In this document: positions 46,726 through 53,717 of the stretch, piece by piece
How positions within the stretch are numbered: the first letter of the stretch is position 1
How the letters are laid out: each line of letters begins with the position of its first letter
Virus record (IMG/VR): IMGVR_UViG_3300042559_002283
Coordinates: 1 to 64,000 of that record
Length of the DNA stretch: 64,000 nt
Direction: 5' to 3' (one strand)
Source: a virus
The notes under the pieces: model-generated
Seen by the model: the letters and a program-made list of their open reading frames with translations, nothing else
Told to the model about the DNA's origin: nothing
Database searches by the model: none
Program-made: the position numbers and the translations under genes

Positions 46726-47452
46726 CGAATATCACTATGGCGTTGTAAATCGAATTGCAGCTGAAGCTCCTGTTCCCATCCTAGACTATCAGGATGTTGA
46801 AAAACGTTCAGGTATGGCATCCAATGTGCGTAGCAATCTAATTGCTCTGGGTGCCAGTGTTGATTTCGTAACCAATCATCCCAGCCAACTTATCAAACGG
46901 CGGTTTGTGGACACGCGGAGTAACCAAATGCTCATGCGTCAAGACATTGAGTCGCACATCAGTCCTGCCACAGTGGACATCAGTCCAGGATATGATGCCT
47001 TGGTAATCTCTGACTACAACAAGGGCTTGATTGACTCAACCTATATCAAAGGAGTTTGTGAAACCTTTGAAGGACCCATTTTTGTTGACAGCAAGCGAAC
47101 TGATCTCAGTGCATTTGAGAAAAGCTTCATCAAAGTCAATGAGTTTGAAGAAAAGGCGTTGCATCAGTTGCCAAAAAATCACCAATTGATTACAACACTG
47201 GGAAAACGTGGTGCCAAATGGAACAATCAGTTGTTCACTGCGCCAAGGGTTGATGTGTTTGATGTTACAGGGGCTGGCGATGTGTTCCTAGCCAGCTTGG
47301 TTTGGTTTTATATGGAAACAACTGACTTGCCCAGGAGTATCCATACAGCAGTGTATCTAGCCAGCCGGAGCGTGCAACATATGGGCATCTACACGCTTAC
47401 ACAAAAAGATATCCAAGCGGCAAAAGATTTTCAAAAAACACTGCCAGATTAG
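46691..47452 (+). CDS. hldE: HldE N-domain-like PfkB sugar kinase (RfaE1 type)
   Basis: About 253 residues if started at TTG 46691; ATG 46634 is the alternative, and neither has a clear Shine-Dalgarno. LLLGESCCDEYHYGVVNRIA, EAPVPILDYQDVEKRSGMAS (the heptokinase NRIxxEAPVPI signature), ALVISDYNKGLI, and catalytic DVTGAGDVFLASLVW. Predicted to phosphorylate heptose-7-P at C1. Overlaps the adenylyltransferase, so the halves are co-translated. Confidence 0.8.
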   Translation: MKVLLLGESCCDEYHYGVVNRIAAEAPVPILDYQDVEKRSGMASNVRSNLIALGASVDFVTNHPSQLIKRRFVDTRSNQMLMRQDIESHISPATVDISPGYDALVISDYNKGLIDSTYIKGVCETFEGPIFVDSKRTDLSAFEKSFIKVNEFEEKALHQLPKNHQLITTLGKRGAKWNNQLFTAPRVDVFDVTGAGDVFLASLVWFYMETTDLPRSIHTAVYLASRSVQHMGIYTLTQKDIQAAKDFQKTLPD

Positions 47453-48162
47453 GCAGTTGGCATATAACTGCTGGCCAGCTTAGCTAGAGCTTTTTTGCCA
47501 TCAAAAGCAGTGAGTATGAATCCGTCTCTGCTTGTATCAAGAGGGTCTGCGCCAAGTGCTGCTCTAGCCCACATGAGCCAAGGCAACACGTCAAGCCTGC
47601 TTAGTTGGAGTAGCACTATTTGCCCTTCGCGGTCCTCAGCCAACAGTGGAAACAATTCACCAATGGCTTCTTTTTCTTCTTGACTTAGCGGTAAGGGTTT
47701 TGGCTTCTTAACAACTTCAGGTTTTGGCTCTTGATGGGGTTTTTCCCACAGCTTCCACTCATTCCTAGTTAACTTTTTTAACCAAACGGCGATGATATCA
47801 AGGTTGTTCTTCTCTTCAATGTCATGGGGTCCCACAGCAATAAGAAACACTGCATCAGAGTATAGTTGATAGAGCACAATCACCTTGCCTCGGATAGCAT
47901 GCCAACGTCTCACTCGAGGCTGCGATTGTTGTGAATTGGGGATTTTGAGCCGCTGTATATCGCCTGGGCCTGTGAGAGGCGTGTCTTTGGCATCATAAGG
48001 CACGTGGCTCAAGCCGCCCTTTTGCCAGTGAGCTAGCCACTCGTCAAAGTTTTTTTCAAAATCAGGAGTTTGAATAGCAGTTTGCCAATCTTTGTTCCAA
48101 CGACTGCTGGCGTAAACTTCTCTAGGTTGGCCTTCTTGTTCCAGTAGGTCGCTTATTCTCAT
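47449..48162 (-). CDS. hypothetical late protein with MRI-type N terminus
   Basis: 237 residues starting MRISDLLEQEGQPREVYASS; L-L-E near residue 8 would suit a T4 gp21-type cleavage (L/I-x-E). Tryptophan-rich middle (FDEWLAHWQKGG), proline/lysine linker (EPKPEVVKKPKPLPLSQEEK), helical C-terminal third. Convergent with the kinase (4-nt overlap). Function unknown. Confidence 0.7.
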   Translation of the reverse strand: MRISDLLEQEGQPREVYASSRWNKDWQTAIQTPDFEKNFDEWLAHWQKGGLSHVPYDAKDTPLTGPGDIQRLKIPNSQQSQPRVRRWHAIRGKVIVLYQLYSDAVFLIAVGPHDIEEKNNLDIIAVWLKKLTRNEWKLWEKPHQEPKPEVVKKPKPLPLSQEEKEAIGELFPLLAEDREGQIVLLQLSRLDVLPWLMWARAALGADPLDTSRDGFILTAFDGKKALAKLASSYMPTA

Positions 48163-48177
48163 GCCTGTGTGAACGCC

Positions 48178-48339
48178 TTATGCACTCTTGTCACTCTCTG
48201 CAATTACCTTTTGAACTGCCTCAAGCTCTGCATCCTTCTCAGCCAAAATCGCCGGAAATGCACCTGCACGCTCAAAACTTTCCCGCAGCTGAGCCTGCTT
48301 CACACGCGCCTTGATTTGTTCAAACTTGCTGCGGTCCAT
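48178..48339 (-). CDS. small helical protein
   Basis: 53 residues from ATG 48339 behind GGAGATG (MDRSKFEQIKARVKQAQLRE). Charged amphipathic helix; no family. First gene of the minus operon with 48162. Confidence 0.6.
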   Translation of the reverse strand: MDRSKFEQIKARVKQAQLRESFERAGAFPAILAEKDAELEAVQKVIAESDKSA

Positions 48340-48361
48340 TTGCCATCTCCTGTTTATCACA

Positions 48362-48368
48362 TATTTAG
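48362..48368 (-). promoter_or_regulatory. T4-type late promoter box
   Basis: CTAAATATG on the minus strand, 22 nt upstream of ATG 48339. Confidence 0.5.
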
Positions 48369-48381
48369 TGAGCCCAATATA

Positions 48382-48735
48382 GTGAAAACCAAAATAGGCG
48401 TCAACCAAAAATTTTTAGATTTTCCTGTTGACAGGGTAGATGCCAATGTGTATGTTGCGGATGTGAACAACAAACACATGGAGCGGACAATGATCCTCAC
48501 CGACGCTACTGCTATTGCTATCATCAACAATGACCTGGAAATCTCCGATATCCTGGGTTATGATGTGAGCGTGCCCGACAATGACTACGAGTGCCTCAGC
48601 CGCATGTTTGAAAACATGTGCCAGGACCGCTTTATGCATGCGGATGATGACAGTTGCGAGATTGAAAACCACATGTATGACGACATTGTGTCCGAGTATG
48701 GATACCTTGTGGATGAGGCAAAGCAGGCAGCTTAA
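48382..48735 (+). CDS. hypothetical early protein
   Basis: 117 residues if started at GTG 48382 (MKTKIGVNQKFLDFPVDRVD); the frame is open further upstream, and a TATAGT overlaps the GTG, so the true start may lie downstream. Acidic C-terminal half (MHADDDSCEIENHMYDDIVS). No motif. Confidence 0.55.
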   Translation: MKTKIGVNQKFLDFPVDRVDANVYVADVNNKHMERTMILTDATAIAIINNDLEISDILGYDVSVPDNDYECLSRMFENMCQDRFMHADDDSCEIENHMYDDIVSEYGYLVDEAKQAA

Positions 48736-48763
48736 AAACAGTTGATGCAGGGTTGTCTTGCTC

Positions 48764-48791
48764 TTGACATCCAAGGCAACCTTGCTATGCT
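48764..48791 (+). promoter_or_regulatory. sigma70-type early promoter
   Basis: TTGACA, 16-nt spacer ending TGC, TATGCT. It lies inside the open frame starting at 48742 and fixes the start at 48826. Confidence 0.7.
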
Positions 48792-48825
48792 GCCGGCAAC
48801 AGAACACGATGCACATGAGGGCAAG

Positions 48826-49245
48826 ATGAACTTGGTTGCCAAGACTGTTTGTGAATATGCCAATCAACGCACTGGTGTTGCCTGGGGCAAAAAGTGGCAG
48901 CTGACTGATCTTGATAGCAACAAGACCTATGGAGAACTGATGTGGAACAGCCTGTGGGGCACCCAAAAGTTCTGTGTCAGCATCCTTAACCCAGTTCATC
49001 CCGAGCTGGGGTTGCACAGCTATACCTTGTTTGAGGACAGGACAGTGGCGCTGAAGTGGGCACGGGAACAGATCGAAGGCTTGCCTAGTGTCACTTGTGA
49101 GCTCATTGATGCTGCTATCCAGCGTGTGAAGGACAGCCGCTACCAGGATGAGATGTCGGACGACTACGCCTACAGCAACGGCAAGGTGGCGCACTGGAAC
49201 AAGCTACAACGTGAGCTGGAAAATCAACTGAAGACTTTGGTTTGA
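48826..49245 (+). CDS. hypothetical early protein
   Basis: 139 residues from ATG 48826 with GAGGG just upstream (MNLVAKTVCEYANQRTGVAW). Contains YGELMWNSLWGTQKFCVSIL and a helical C terminus. Function unknown. Confidence 0.65.
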   Translation: MNLVAKTVCEYANQRTGVAWGKKWQLTDLDSNKTYGELMWNSLWGTQKFCVSILNPVHPELGLHSYTLFEDRTVALKWAREQIEGLPSVTCELIDAAIQRVKDSRYQDEMSDDYAYSNGKVAHWNKLQRELENQLKTLV

Positions 49246-49270
49246 CCACAAGACTGTATGGATCAACACA

Positions 49271-49420
49271 ATGAGCATCTCCAAAGATGGCATCCACAAC
49301 TGGAACTATCATGCCCATGTTCAGTGGTTGCGCAATGCCAACTTGGTAATGCAGCGTGTGGAACGAGACCCTGTGACTCCCAGCAACATTGTGGTGTTTT
49401 TTGAGAAGATTGTGGGTTGA
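49271..49420 (+). CDS. 49-residue early protein
   Basis: MSISKDGIHNWNYHAHVQWL, ending NIVVFFEKIVG. Weak GGA upstream only. Fits between the flanking genes without overlap, and its stop lies in the next promoter's -35 box. Confidence 0.5.
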   Translation: MSISKDGIHNWNYHAHVQWLRNANLVMQRVERDPVTPSNIVVFFEKIVG

Positions 49421-49444
49421 CAAGTTACCAATGCCTGCTATAAT
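49417..49444 (+). promoter_or_regulatory. sigma70-type early promoter
   Basis: TTGACA, 16-nt spacer ending TGC, TATAAT. Confidence 0.85.
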
Positions 49445-49471
49445 CCGCTCAGCAACGTAGGAAAGCCAAAC

Positions 49472-49678
49472 ATGAGCAATTCCGCTGTGTATCGATTCAT
49501 CAACAAAAGCAACAACCGTGTAGACTACTTTGGCCATCCTGCTGAACTGGCAGATCATATGCTGGGCAAGAGGCTCAGCAACATCCTTGTGATCAAATCC
49601 GATGACAAGGGAGATAGGCTGGTAACGTTTGCCAGCCCTTACGTTGACACCATGGAAACTGCGCTGCGAGCAGCCTAA
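49472..49678 (+). CDS. small early protein
   Basis: 68 residues (MSNSAVYRFINKSNNRVDYF; ADHMLGKRLSNILVIKSDDK) behind TAGGAAAG. No family recognised. Confidence 0.65.
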   Translation: MSNSAVYRFINKSNNRVDYFGHPAELADHMLGKRLSNILVIKSDDKGDRLVTFASPYVDTMETALRAA

Positions 49679-49687
49679 AAAAACTGG

Positions 49688-49715
49688 TTGACAGTGTCCC
49701 GCGTTGTGCTATAAT
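49688..49715 (+). promoter_or_regulatory. sigma70-type early promoter
   Basis: TTGACA, 16-nt spacer ending TGC, TATAATG. Confidence 0.85.
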
Positions 49716-49745
49716 GCGCGCATAAGCAAAAACGGAGCATACAAA

Positions 49746-50078
49746 ATGTGCGGCAAGATTGATATGGTATGGACTCGCAAGGAACGTGCAGTTGTCCAGA
49801 AGGCTTACCCTGCTGGTAGTCACATTCCAGTAGCTCTTTGGCCCAGCACCAGCGGCCGAAGTGTGCAGGTAATTGTGCATGGACAGCGTGTAGATGAGGG
49901 CACTACAAAAATCCGGTGGGGCTATGCTGTAAACCGTATTGGTGACCTCTCTCTGCGCATTCGCTTGCCCAAGGAGCAAGTTGACATGTGTGCATATGTT
50001 GCTCTTAAGATCAACCAAGCTATTTGGGGCAAGAACATCAAGAATTATTATCAAATTTCAGCCAAAAATAGTGGTTGA
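49746..50078 (+). CDS. hypothetical early protein
   Basis: 110 residues from ATG 49746 behind CGGAG (MCGKIDMVWTRKERAVVQKA). Basic; a beta-rich middle (VQVIVHGQRVDEGTTKIRWG). Upstream in-frame codons at 49704 lie before the predicted transcript start and are excluded. Confidence 0.65.
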   Translation: MCGKIDMVWTRKERAVVQKAYPAGSHIPVALWPSTSGRSVQVIVHGQRVDEGTTKIRWGYAVNRIGDLSLRIRLPKEQVDMCAYVALKINQAIWGKNIKNYYQISAKNSG

Positions 50079-50102
50079 CAGCGCCTGCAAACGTGCTATA
50101 AT
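50075..50102 (+). promoter_or_regulatory. sigma70-type early promoter
   Basis: TTGACA, 16-nt spacer ending TGC, TATAATG. Confidence 0.85.
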
Positions 50103-50141
50103 GCCCACATAGACAGCGACACAGCAAGAGGACACTGCAAC

Positions 50142-50741
50142 ATGGTCAAGTTTGAGATAAACTGGGAAATGACTGCTCGTGGCACGCGGTTTGCGTTCCT
50201 GGACACTGACGAGGGCACCACGGGCCTCATTGTTGAGGATCAGGCCTACGACATGACCTACAGCAACGACGGCTACGGCGGCGGCTTCGACGCTGAAGTG
50301 GGCGGCTACACGCTGGGCGGGCAGGGCGACGATACGTGCGAGGTGTGGCAGGACGAGGACGGAGGCATTCTCAAGGCTGGCACAAGCGACGAGTGCTGGC
50401 ATTGGGTGGTGGACCAGCTTGCTGGCAAGGGCGACGCTGAGCCCGAAACTGAGACCATGAACATGCGTTGGGACATGGATGCGATGGACAGGGGCGACAC
50501 TCGCATTGTGCATGTGAGCGGGCGTGTGATGGAACTGGTGGGTGTGGAACTCCACAACGAGGGCAAGTGGCAGGCCCGGGACGGTGAGCGTTGCATTGCG
50601 CAGGGCACGTGGCGCCGCGAGGACTACAAGATTGTGATCAAGGACCAGGAGGGCAACCGCTTGGCTCGCTTTGACAGCGAGGATGCGCCGGGGCTGACGG
50701 ACTGGGCTGAGAAGGTGCTGACCAACACCTGCCCGGTGTGA
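50142..50741 (+). CDS. GC-rich hypothetical early protein
   Basis: 199 residues (MVKFEINWEMTARGTRFAFL), with a glycine/tyrosine segment (YSNDGYGGGFDAEVGGYTLG). About 60 percent GC by eye, above most neighbours, with strong third-position GC; this also creates long spurious antisense frames. No motif recognised. Confidence 0.65.
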   Translation: MVKFEINWEMTARGTRFAFLDTDEGTTGLIVEDQAYDMTYSNDGYGGGFDAEVGGYTLGGQGDDTCEVWQDEDGGILKAGTSDECWHWVVDQLAGKGDAEPETETMNMRWDMDAMDRGDTRIVHVSGRVMELVGVELHNEGKWQARDGERCIAQGTWRREDYKIVIKDQEGNRLARFDSEDAPGLTDWAEKVLTNTCPV

Positions 50742-50748
50742 TTTTTGG

Positions 50749-50776
50749 TTGACATCCCCTACAACCATGCTATAAT
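50749..50776 (+). promoter_or_regulatory. sigma70-type early promoter
   Basis: TTGACA, 16-nt spacer ending TGC, TATAATG. Confidence 0.85.
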
Positions 50777-50805
50777 GCGCACATAGACAGCAAGGAAGAC
50801 CAATC

Positions 50806-50946
50806 ATGCGAGTTTTTTGCATCCCGGCTGTGACTCTTGCAGACGCCTTGTGCAAGGCTGCGGCGCTGCATGGACCGCTCACCAGCAACTACAGTGTGAG
50901 CCTTTTGAACAATAGGCGTTGGCTGATCACCTGCGGCAGGGAGTAG
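50806..50946 (+). CDS. 46-residue early protein
   Basis: MRVFCIPAVTLADALCKAAA, ending NNRRWLITCGRE; AAGGAAG upstream. Ends 3 nt before the next GTG start, so co-translated with it. Confidence 0.55.
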   Translation: MRVFCIPAVTLADALCKAAALHGPLTSNYSVSLLNNRRWLITCGRE

Positions 50947-50949
50947 GCC

Positions 50950-51165
50950 GTGGCACGCTATCACCTGTTCAAGGGCACTCGAGGGTATAACGGGCATGCC
51001 TATAGAGGGCCCAGCAGTGGCGGCGAGGTGGCAGAAGCCTCCACACTGGAGGAGGCAGAGGCTTGGCGCGGGCAGCTTCTGGAGAGAAATCCTGGGGTAG
51101 GCTGGGGCATCCGTGACACTCATACAGGCGAGGATATTCCTTTCAAGCCAGCTAACACTTGTTAA
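50950..51165 (+). CDS. small early protein, paralogue A2
   Basis: 71 residues from GTG (RYHLFKGTRGYNGHAYRGPS; RNPGVGWGIRDTHTG). Clear paralogue of the gene at 44822, with higher GC. GGCAGGGAG upstream. Confidence 0.7.
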   Translation: MARYHLFKGTRGYNGHAYRGPSSGGEVAEASTLEEAEAWRGQLLERNPGVGWGIRDTHTGEDIPFKPANTC

Positions 51166-51189
51166 CACACTGCCCATCCCTGCTATAGT
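51162..51189 (+). promoter_or_regulatory. sigma70-type early promoter
   Basis: TTAACA, 16-nt spacer ending TGC, TATAGTG. Confidence 0.7.
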
Positions 51190-51218
51190 GCCCACAGAGA
51201 CAGCAAGTTAAACTTGAA

Positions 51219-51290
51219 ATGGCTAATCCCAAGTCCACCAAGCAAGTGTCTTCCACCCATCTGGACCAGATCGCGCCCTACGGAAGCTAA
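51219..51290 (+). CDS. 23-residue peptide
   Basis: MANPKSTKQVSSTHLDQIAP, directly downstream of an early promoter but with only a poor Shine-Dalgarno (AAGTTAAACTTGAA). Could be an untranslated leader instead. Confidence 0.35.
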   Translation: MANPKSTKQVSSTHLDQIAPYGS

Positions 51291-51312
51291 TCGGTCCCCG
51301 GGGCGGCTTTGG

Positions 51313-51341
51313 TTGACGATGCACAGACAGCATGCTATTGT
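51313..51341 (+). promoter_or_regulatory. sigma70-type early promoter
   Basis: TTGACG, 17-nt spacer ending TGC, TATTGT. Confidence 0.7.
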
Positions 51342-51365
51342 GCCTGTGCAAGACAGGAGCAAGAT

Positions 51366-51449
51366 ATGTACTTCTACCTTTGGCTCGGATGCTTTGGCCT
51401 TTGGCTCGGTGGCGTTTTCATCGGCATTGCCATTGGCCTTAGTATGTAA
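51366..51449 (+). CDS. 27-residue membrane micropeptide
   Basis: MYFYLWLGCFGLWLGGVFIG then IAIGLSM: a single hydrophobic helix. It has its own promoter and a good CAGGAGC, which is unusual for a chance ORF. The stretch to the next promoter (51450-51586) shows no gene. Confidence 0.5.
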   Translation: MYFYLWLGCFGLWLGGVFIGIAIGLSM

Positions 51450-51586
51450 AAACAGCGTTGGGGATGATCACCATGCCACCCTGGAGAATTTTGATGGGGA
51501 AGGGCCCAAAATTGGCGGCACAGGGCTACAAGAACCAGGCAGCTGGCGGCCGGCAAGAGTATTGCATTCAAGCCAACCAAAAGTGG

Positions 51587-51614
51587 TTGACACCTTCTGC
51601 AAAAGTGCTATAGT
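51587..51614 (+). promoter_or_regulatory. sigma70-type early promoter
   Basis: TTGACA, 16-nt spacer ending TGC, TATAGTG. Confidence 0.8.
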
Positions 51615-51644
51615 GCAGGGGTAGACAGCAATAAGGCTGATGAT

Positions 51645-52016
51645 ATGAGCTACTCTTATGCGGACGAGCTGATAAGTGATCTCCACAAAGATGCTTATGG
51701 ATATCGTCCTCGCGGCGTGTATCTGCAGGACTGGAAGGACATGACTCCTGGCGAGAAGCAAGCCGAATGGGATCATCTCAGCCAGCTTGTGGGGGATGGT
51801 GAACAGGCCCGGAAGCTTGCCGAGGGCGAAGCTTACGATCATTGGTGCACGCACATTCTCCAGCTCACACTTGAACACGGTGTGAGTCATGCTCAAGCAG
51901 TCAAGCTTGACATGCGTGCACGCGGCGCTGACTCAGACATTGGTTACTATTGCTATCTTTTGGGACTGAGCTCAAGTGCAGAGAGTGAGATATCAGAGCT
52001 GTTGGAGGGGGTGTGA
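51645..52016 (+). CDS. hypothetical early protein
   Basis: 123 residues (MSYSYADELISDLHKDAYGY; GVYLQDWKDMTPGEKQAEWD), largely helical and acidic. Stop shared with the next start. Confidence 0.65.
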   Translation: MSYSYADELISDLHKDAYGYRPRGVYLQDWKDMTPGEKQAEWDHLSQLVGDGEQARKLAEGEAYDHWCTHILQLTLEHGVSHAQAVKLDMRARGADSDIGYYCYLLGLSSSAESEISELLEGV

Positions 52017-52303
52017 TGCACTCTCCCCGAGAGCTTGATACTCTGTATGAGAACGTGCCGGACCACTTTCTCGAGCTTTATTTTCGAAGCTGGAACGGCT
52101 ACGAAGAATATGGGCACATGGCGATTGTGCAGCACACTGGTACCAATCAGCTTTACATTCACCGTTGGAACTACAGTGTGATGGCTGAGGACAACACTAT
52201 GAGGTGGGACCCTTGGGAGGTAACGGAAGAAGAGGCCATCCAGGAAATGCTGGAGTGGGACCAAGAGGTCGACGAGCACGAAGTTGGCTTTCAAGGTTGG
52301 TGA
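52016..52303 (+). CDS. small early protein, paralogue B2
   Basis: 95 residues (SPRELDTLYENVPDHFLELY; GFQGW end), paralogue of 45094. Starts at TGATG, translationally coupled. Confidence 0.7.
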   Translation: MHSPRELDTLYENVPDHFLELYFRSWNGYEEYGHMAIVQHTGTNQLYIHRWNYSVMAEDNTMRWDPWEVTEEEAIQEMLEWDQEVDEHEVGFQGW

Positions 52304-52355
52304 TTGGTCTGCGGCACTGCAACCTGGCTATCTTAAACATGTTACGGAGAATAAG

Positions 52356-52754
52356 ATGACAATCCTGGATTGGACCAGTCCCAAGAAGGTGATGACCACA
52401 GGAGAGCGAGCTCGCAATTACGGGTTCGATGGCGGCCCGCCAGGCGGTTACGTGCCCAACATGAGCGAAGATGATGCTGCCCAGTGGCGTGCCAAGCTGG
52501 TTGGCCACAAGTCAGGGCACCCGCAGGTGGAGATCCGCAAAACTGCCGGAGAAGCTCAGATCCTCCTCATCGTAAGCCTAGGCGATGGTTACAAATACAA
52601 GTATTACACTCCTGAGGGCACCAAGGGCATCAACGTCCACCTCAGCCTGAACGGGGCGGCGCAGATGTCCTTTCAGGAGATGGCTGAGATGGCCCAGGCG
52701 GTGGAAGAAGCCAAGGCTCACCTAATGGTATTTTTGGATTCCCAAATCGGTTGA
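52356..52754 (+). CDS. hypothetical early protein
   Basis: 132 residues from ATG 52356 behind ACGGAG (MTILDWTSPKKVMTTGERAR). Central beta segments (AQILLIVSLGDGYKYKYYTP) and a helical C terminus. Function unknown. Confidence 0.65.
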   Translation: MTILDWTSPKKVMTTGERARNYGFDGGPPGGYVPNMSEDDAAQWRAKLVGHKSGHPQVEIRKTAGEAQILLIVSLGDGYKYKYYTPEGTKGINVHLSLNGAAQMSFQEMAEMAQAVEEAKAHLMVFLDSQIG

Positions 52755-52778
52755 CAGGCACTGCCACCCTGCTATAAT
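52751..52778 (+). promoter_or_regulatory. sigma70-type early promoter
   Basis: TTGACA, 16-nt spacer ending TGC, TATAATG. Confidence 0.85.
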
Positions 52779-52811
52779 GCCCATATGAACAGAGAAGTTC
52801 GGAGCACTGAG

Positions 52812-53213
52812 ATGAGCATTGCCAAAGAGACTCCTGCCCAGAAGCGTCGTCGGGAAAAGGAAGAACTGGAGATTGCCCAGCGTGAGAGTGAGCAGAAGTT
52901 TGAGGCGGAGAAATCAACTCGTCTCCTGCATGCCATGGCTCGTGCCCAAGGGCTAGGAGTTGAGGCGCAGGTGTTTTACCGCTACGAAGATGTGCTCATC
53001 TACCAGTTCGACTTCAGCCAAGTCAACCTGCCCAACAGCTTGGACACGTTTTGCGACACAGTGGCTGAACTCAGCGAGTGGATGATGGACAGCATCGAGA
53101 ACCAGCTCAAGCTGGTTGAAGAAGCTCGTGACCGTGGCAAGCGGTTGGCAAATCTTAAGAAAGAAGTGCTGGCTCGCCTCACTGATGAGGAACGTGAGGC
53201 GCTGGGTGTTTGA
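52812..53213 (+). CDS. hypothetical charged/helical early protein
   Basis: 133 residues from ATG 52812 (CGGAG upstream; ATG 52785 sits at the predicted transcript start). N-terminal charged helix (QKRRREKEELEIAQRESEQK), central YRYEDVLIYQFDFSQVNL, C-terminal helix. No family. Confidence 0.65.
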   Translation: MSIAKETPAQKRRREKEELEIAQRESEQKFEAEKSTRLLHAMARAQGLGVEAQVFYRYEDVLIYQFDFSQVNLPNSLDTFCDTVAELSEWMMDSIENQLKLVEEARDRGKRLANLKKEVLARLTDEEREALGV

Positions 53214-53263
53214 TTGCCTGTTGACGGGTGTTCAAAACCTGCCGTCCAGACTGCGTAAATCTC

Positions 53264-53292
53264 TTGACAACATACTTAAACAGTGCTAGTGT
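53264..53292 (+). promoter_or_regulatory. sigma70-type early promoter
   Basis: TTGACA, 17-nt spacer ending TGC, TAGTGT. Confidence 0.7.
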
Positions 53293-53319
53293 AGGCACAT
53301 AACACAAAGGAATATCAAG

Positions 53320-53517
53320 ATGTTCAATACCGATCACATGTGGACTGAACTGGCCCAAAACGGTCGCACCAATGTTGAGGTGCTGTCGCCCACTGGCAAT
53401 GAGCTTCGTGAGCAGCTTCAGATGGAAGCTGATGCCGAAGGTGTTCGCCTGCGCATGGACCTCAAGCCCAACAAGATGGGCAGCTACACCGCCTACGTGT
53501 ATCTGCGCAAGAACTGA
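53320..53517 (+). CDS. small early protein
   Basis: 65 residues behind AAAGGAA (MFNTDHMWTELAQNGRTNVE; GSYTAYVYLRKN end). Unknown. Confidence 0.65.
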   Translation: MFNTDHMWTELAQNGRTNVEVLSPTGNELREQLQMEADAEGVRLRMDLKPNKMGSYTAYVYLRKN

Positions 53518-53550
53518 CAGCAAATAGCTTCCTAGATCAAAGGGCAGGCC

Positions 53551-53706
53551 ATGCGTGCAATGAGAAACTTTCTCCTGGTGCTGTTTGCCATTATTTTTGT
53601 GGGCAACTTTGCCCTGTTTGGCGCATGTATCATGAGCGGCGATAAAAACAGCATGGCCTGTTGGCTCATCAGTGATCGTGTGGAAGTTGGCATTCAGCAG
53701 CGATAA
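53551..53706 (+). CDS. 51-residue membrane/secreted peptide
   Basis: MRAMRNFLLVLFAIIFVGNF then ALFGACIMSGDKNSMACW: a positive N terminus and a hydrophobic stretch, either a membrane anchor or a lipoprotein-like signal with FGAC as a possible lipobox. AGGGCAGG upstream. Confidence 0.5.
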   Translation: MRAMRNFLLVLFAIIFVGNFALFGACIMSGDKNSMACWLISDRVEVGIQQR

Positions 53707-53717
53707 GGAGTCACACA

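Noticed and set aside
48742-48825. Upstream start for the 48826 gene
   Set aside because: The open frame covers a clear TTGACA/TATGCT promoter; the first in-frame ATG after it with a Shine-Dalgarno is 48826.
50058-50888. 276-residue antisense ORF opposite the GC-rich early gene
   Set aside because: It crosses two early promoters and the sense gene with its own Shine-Dalgarno; composition (Ala/Val/His-rich) is typical of antisense shadow.
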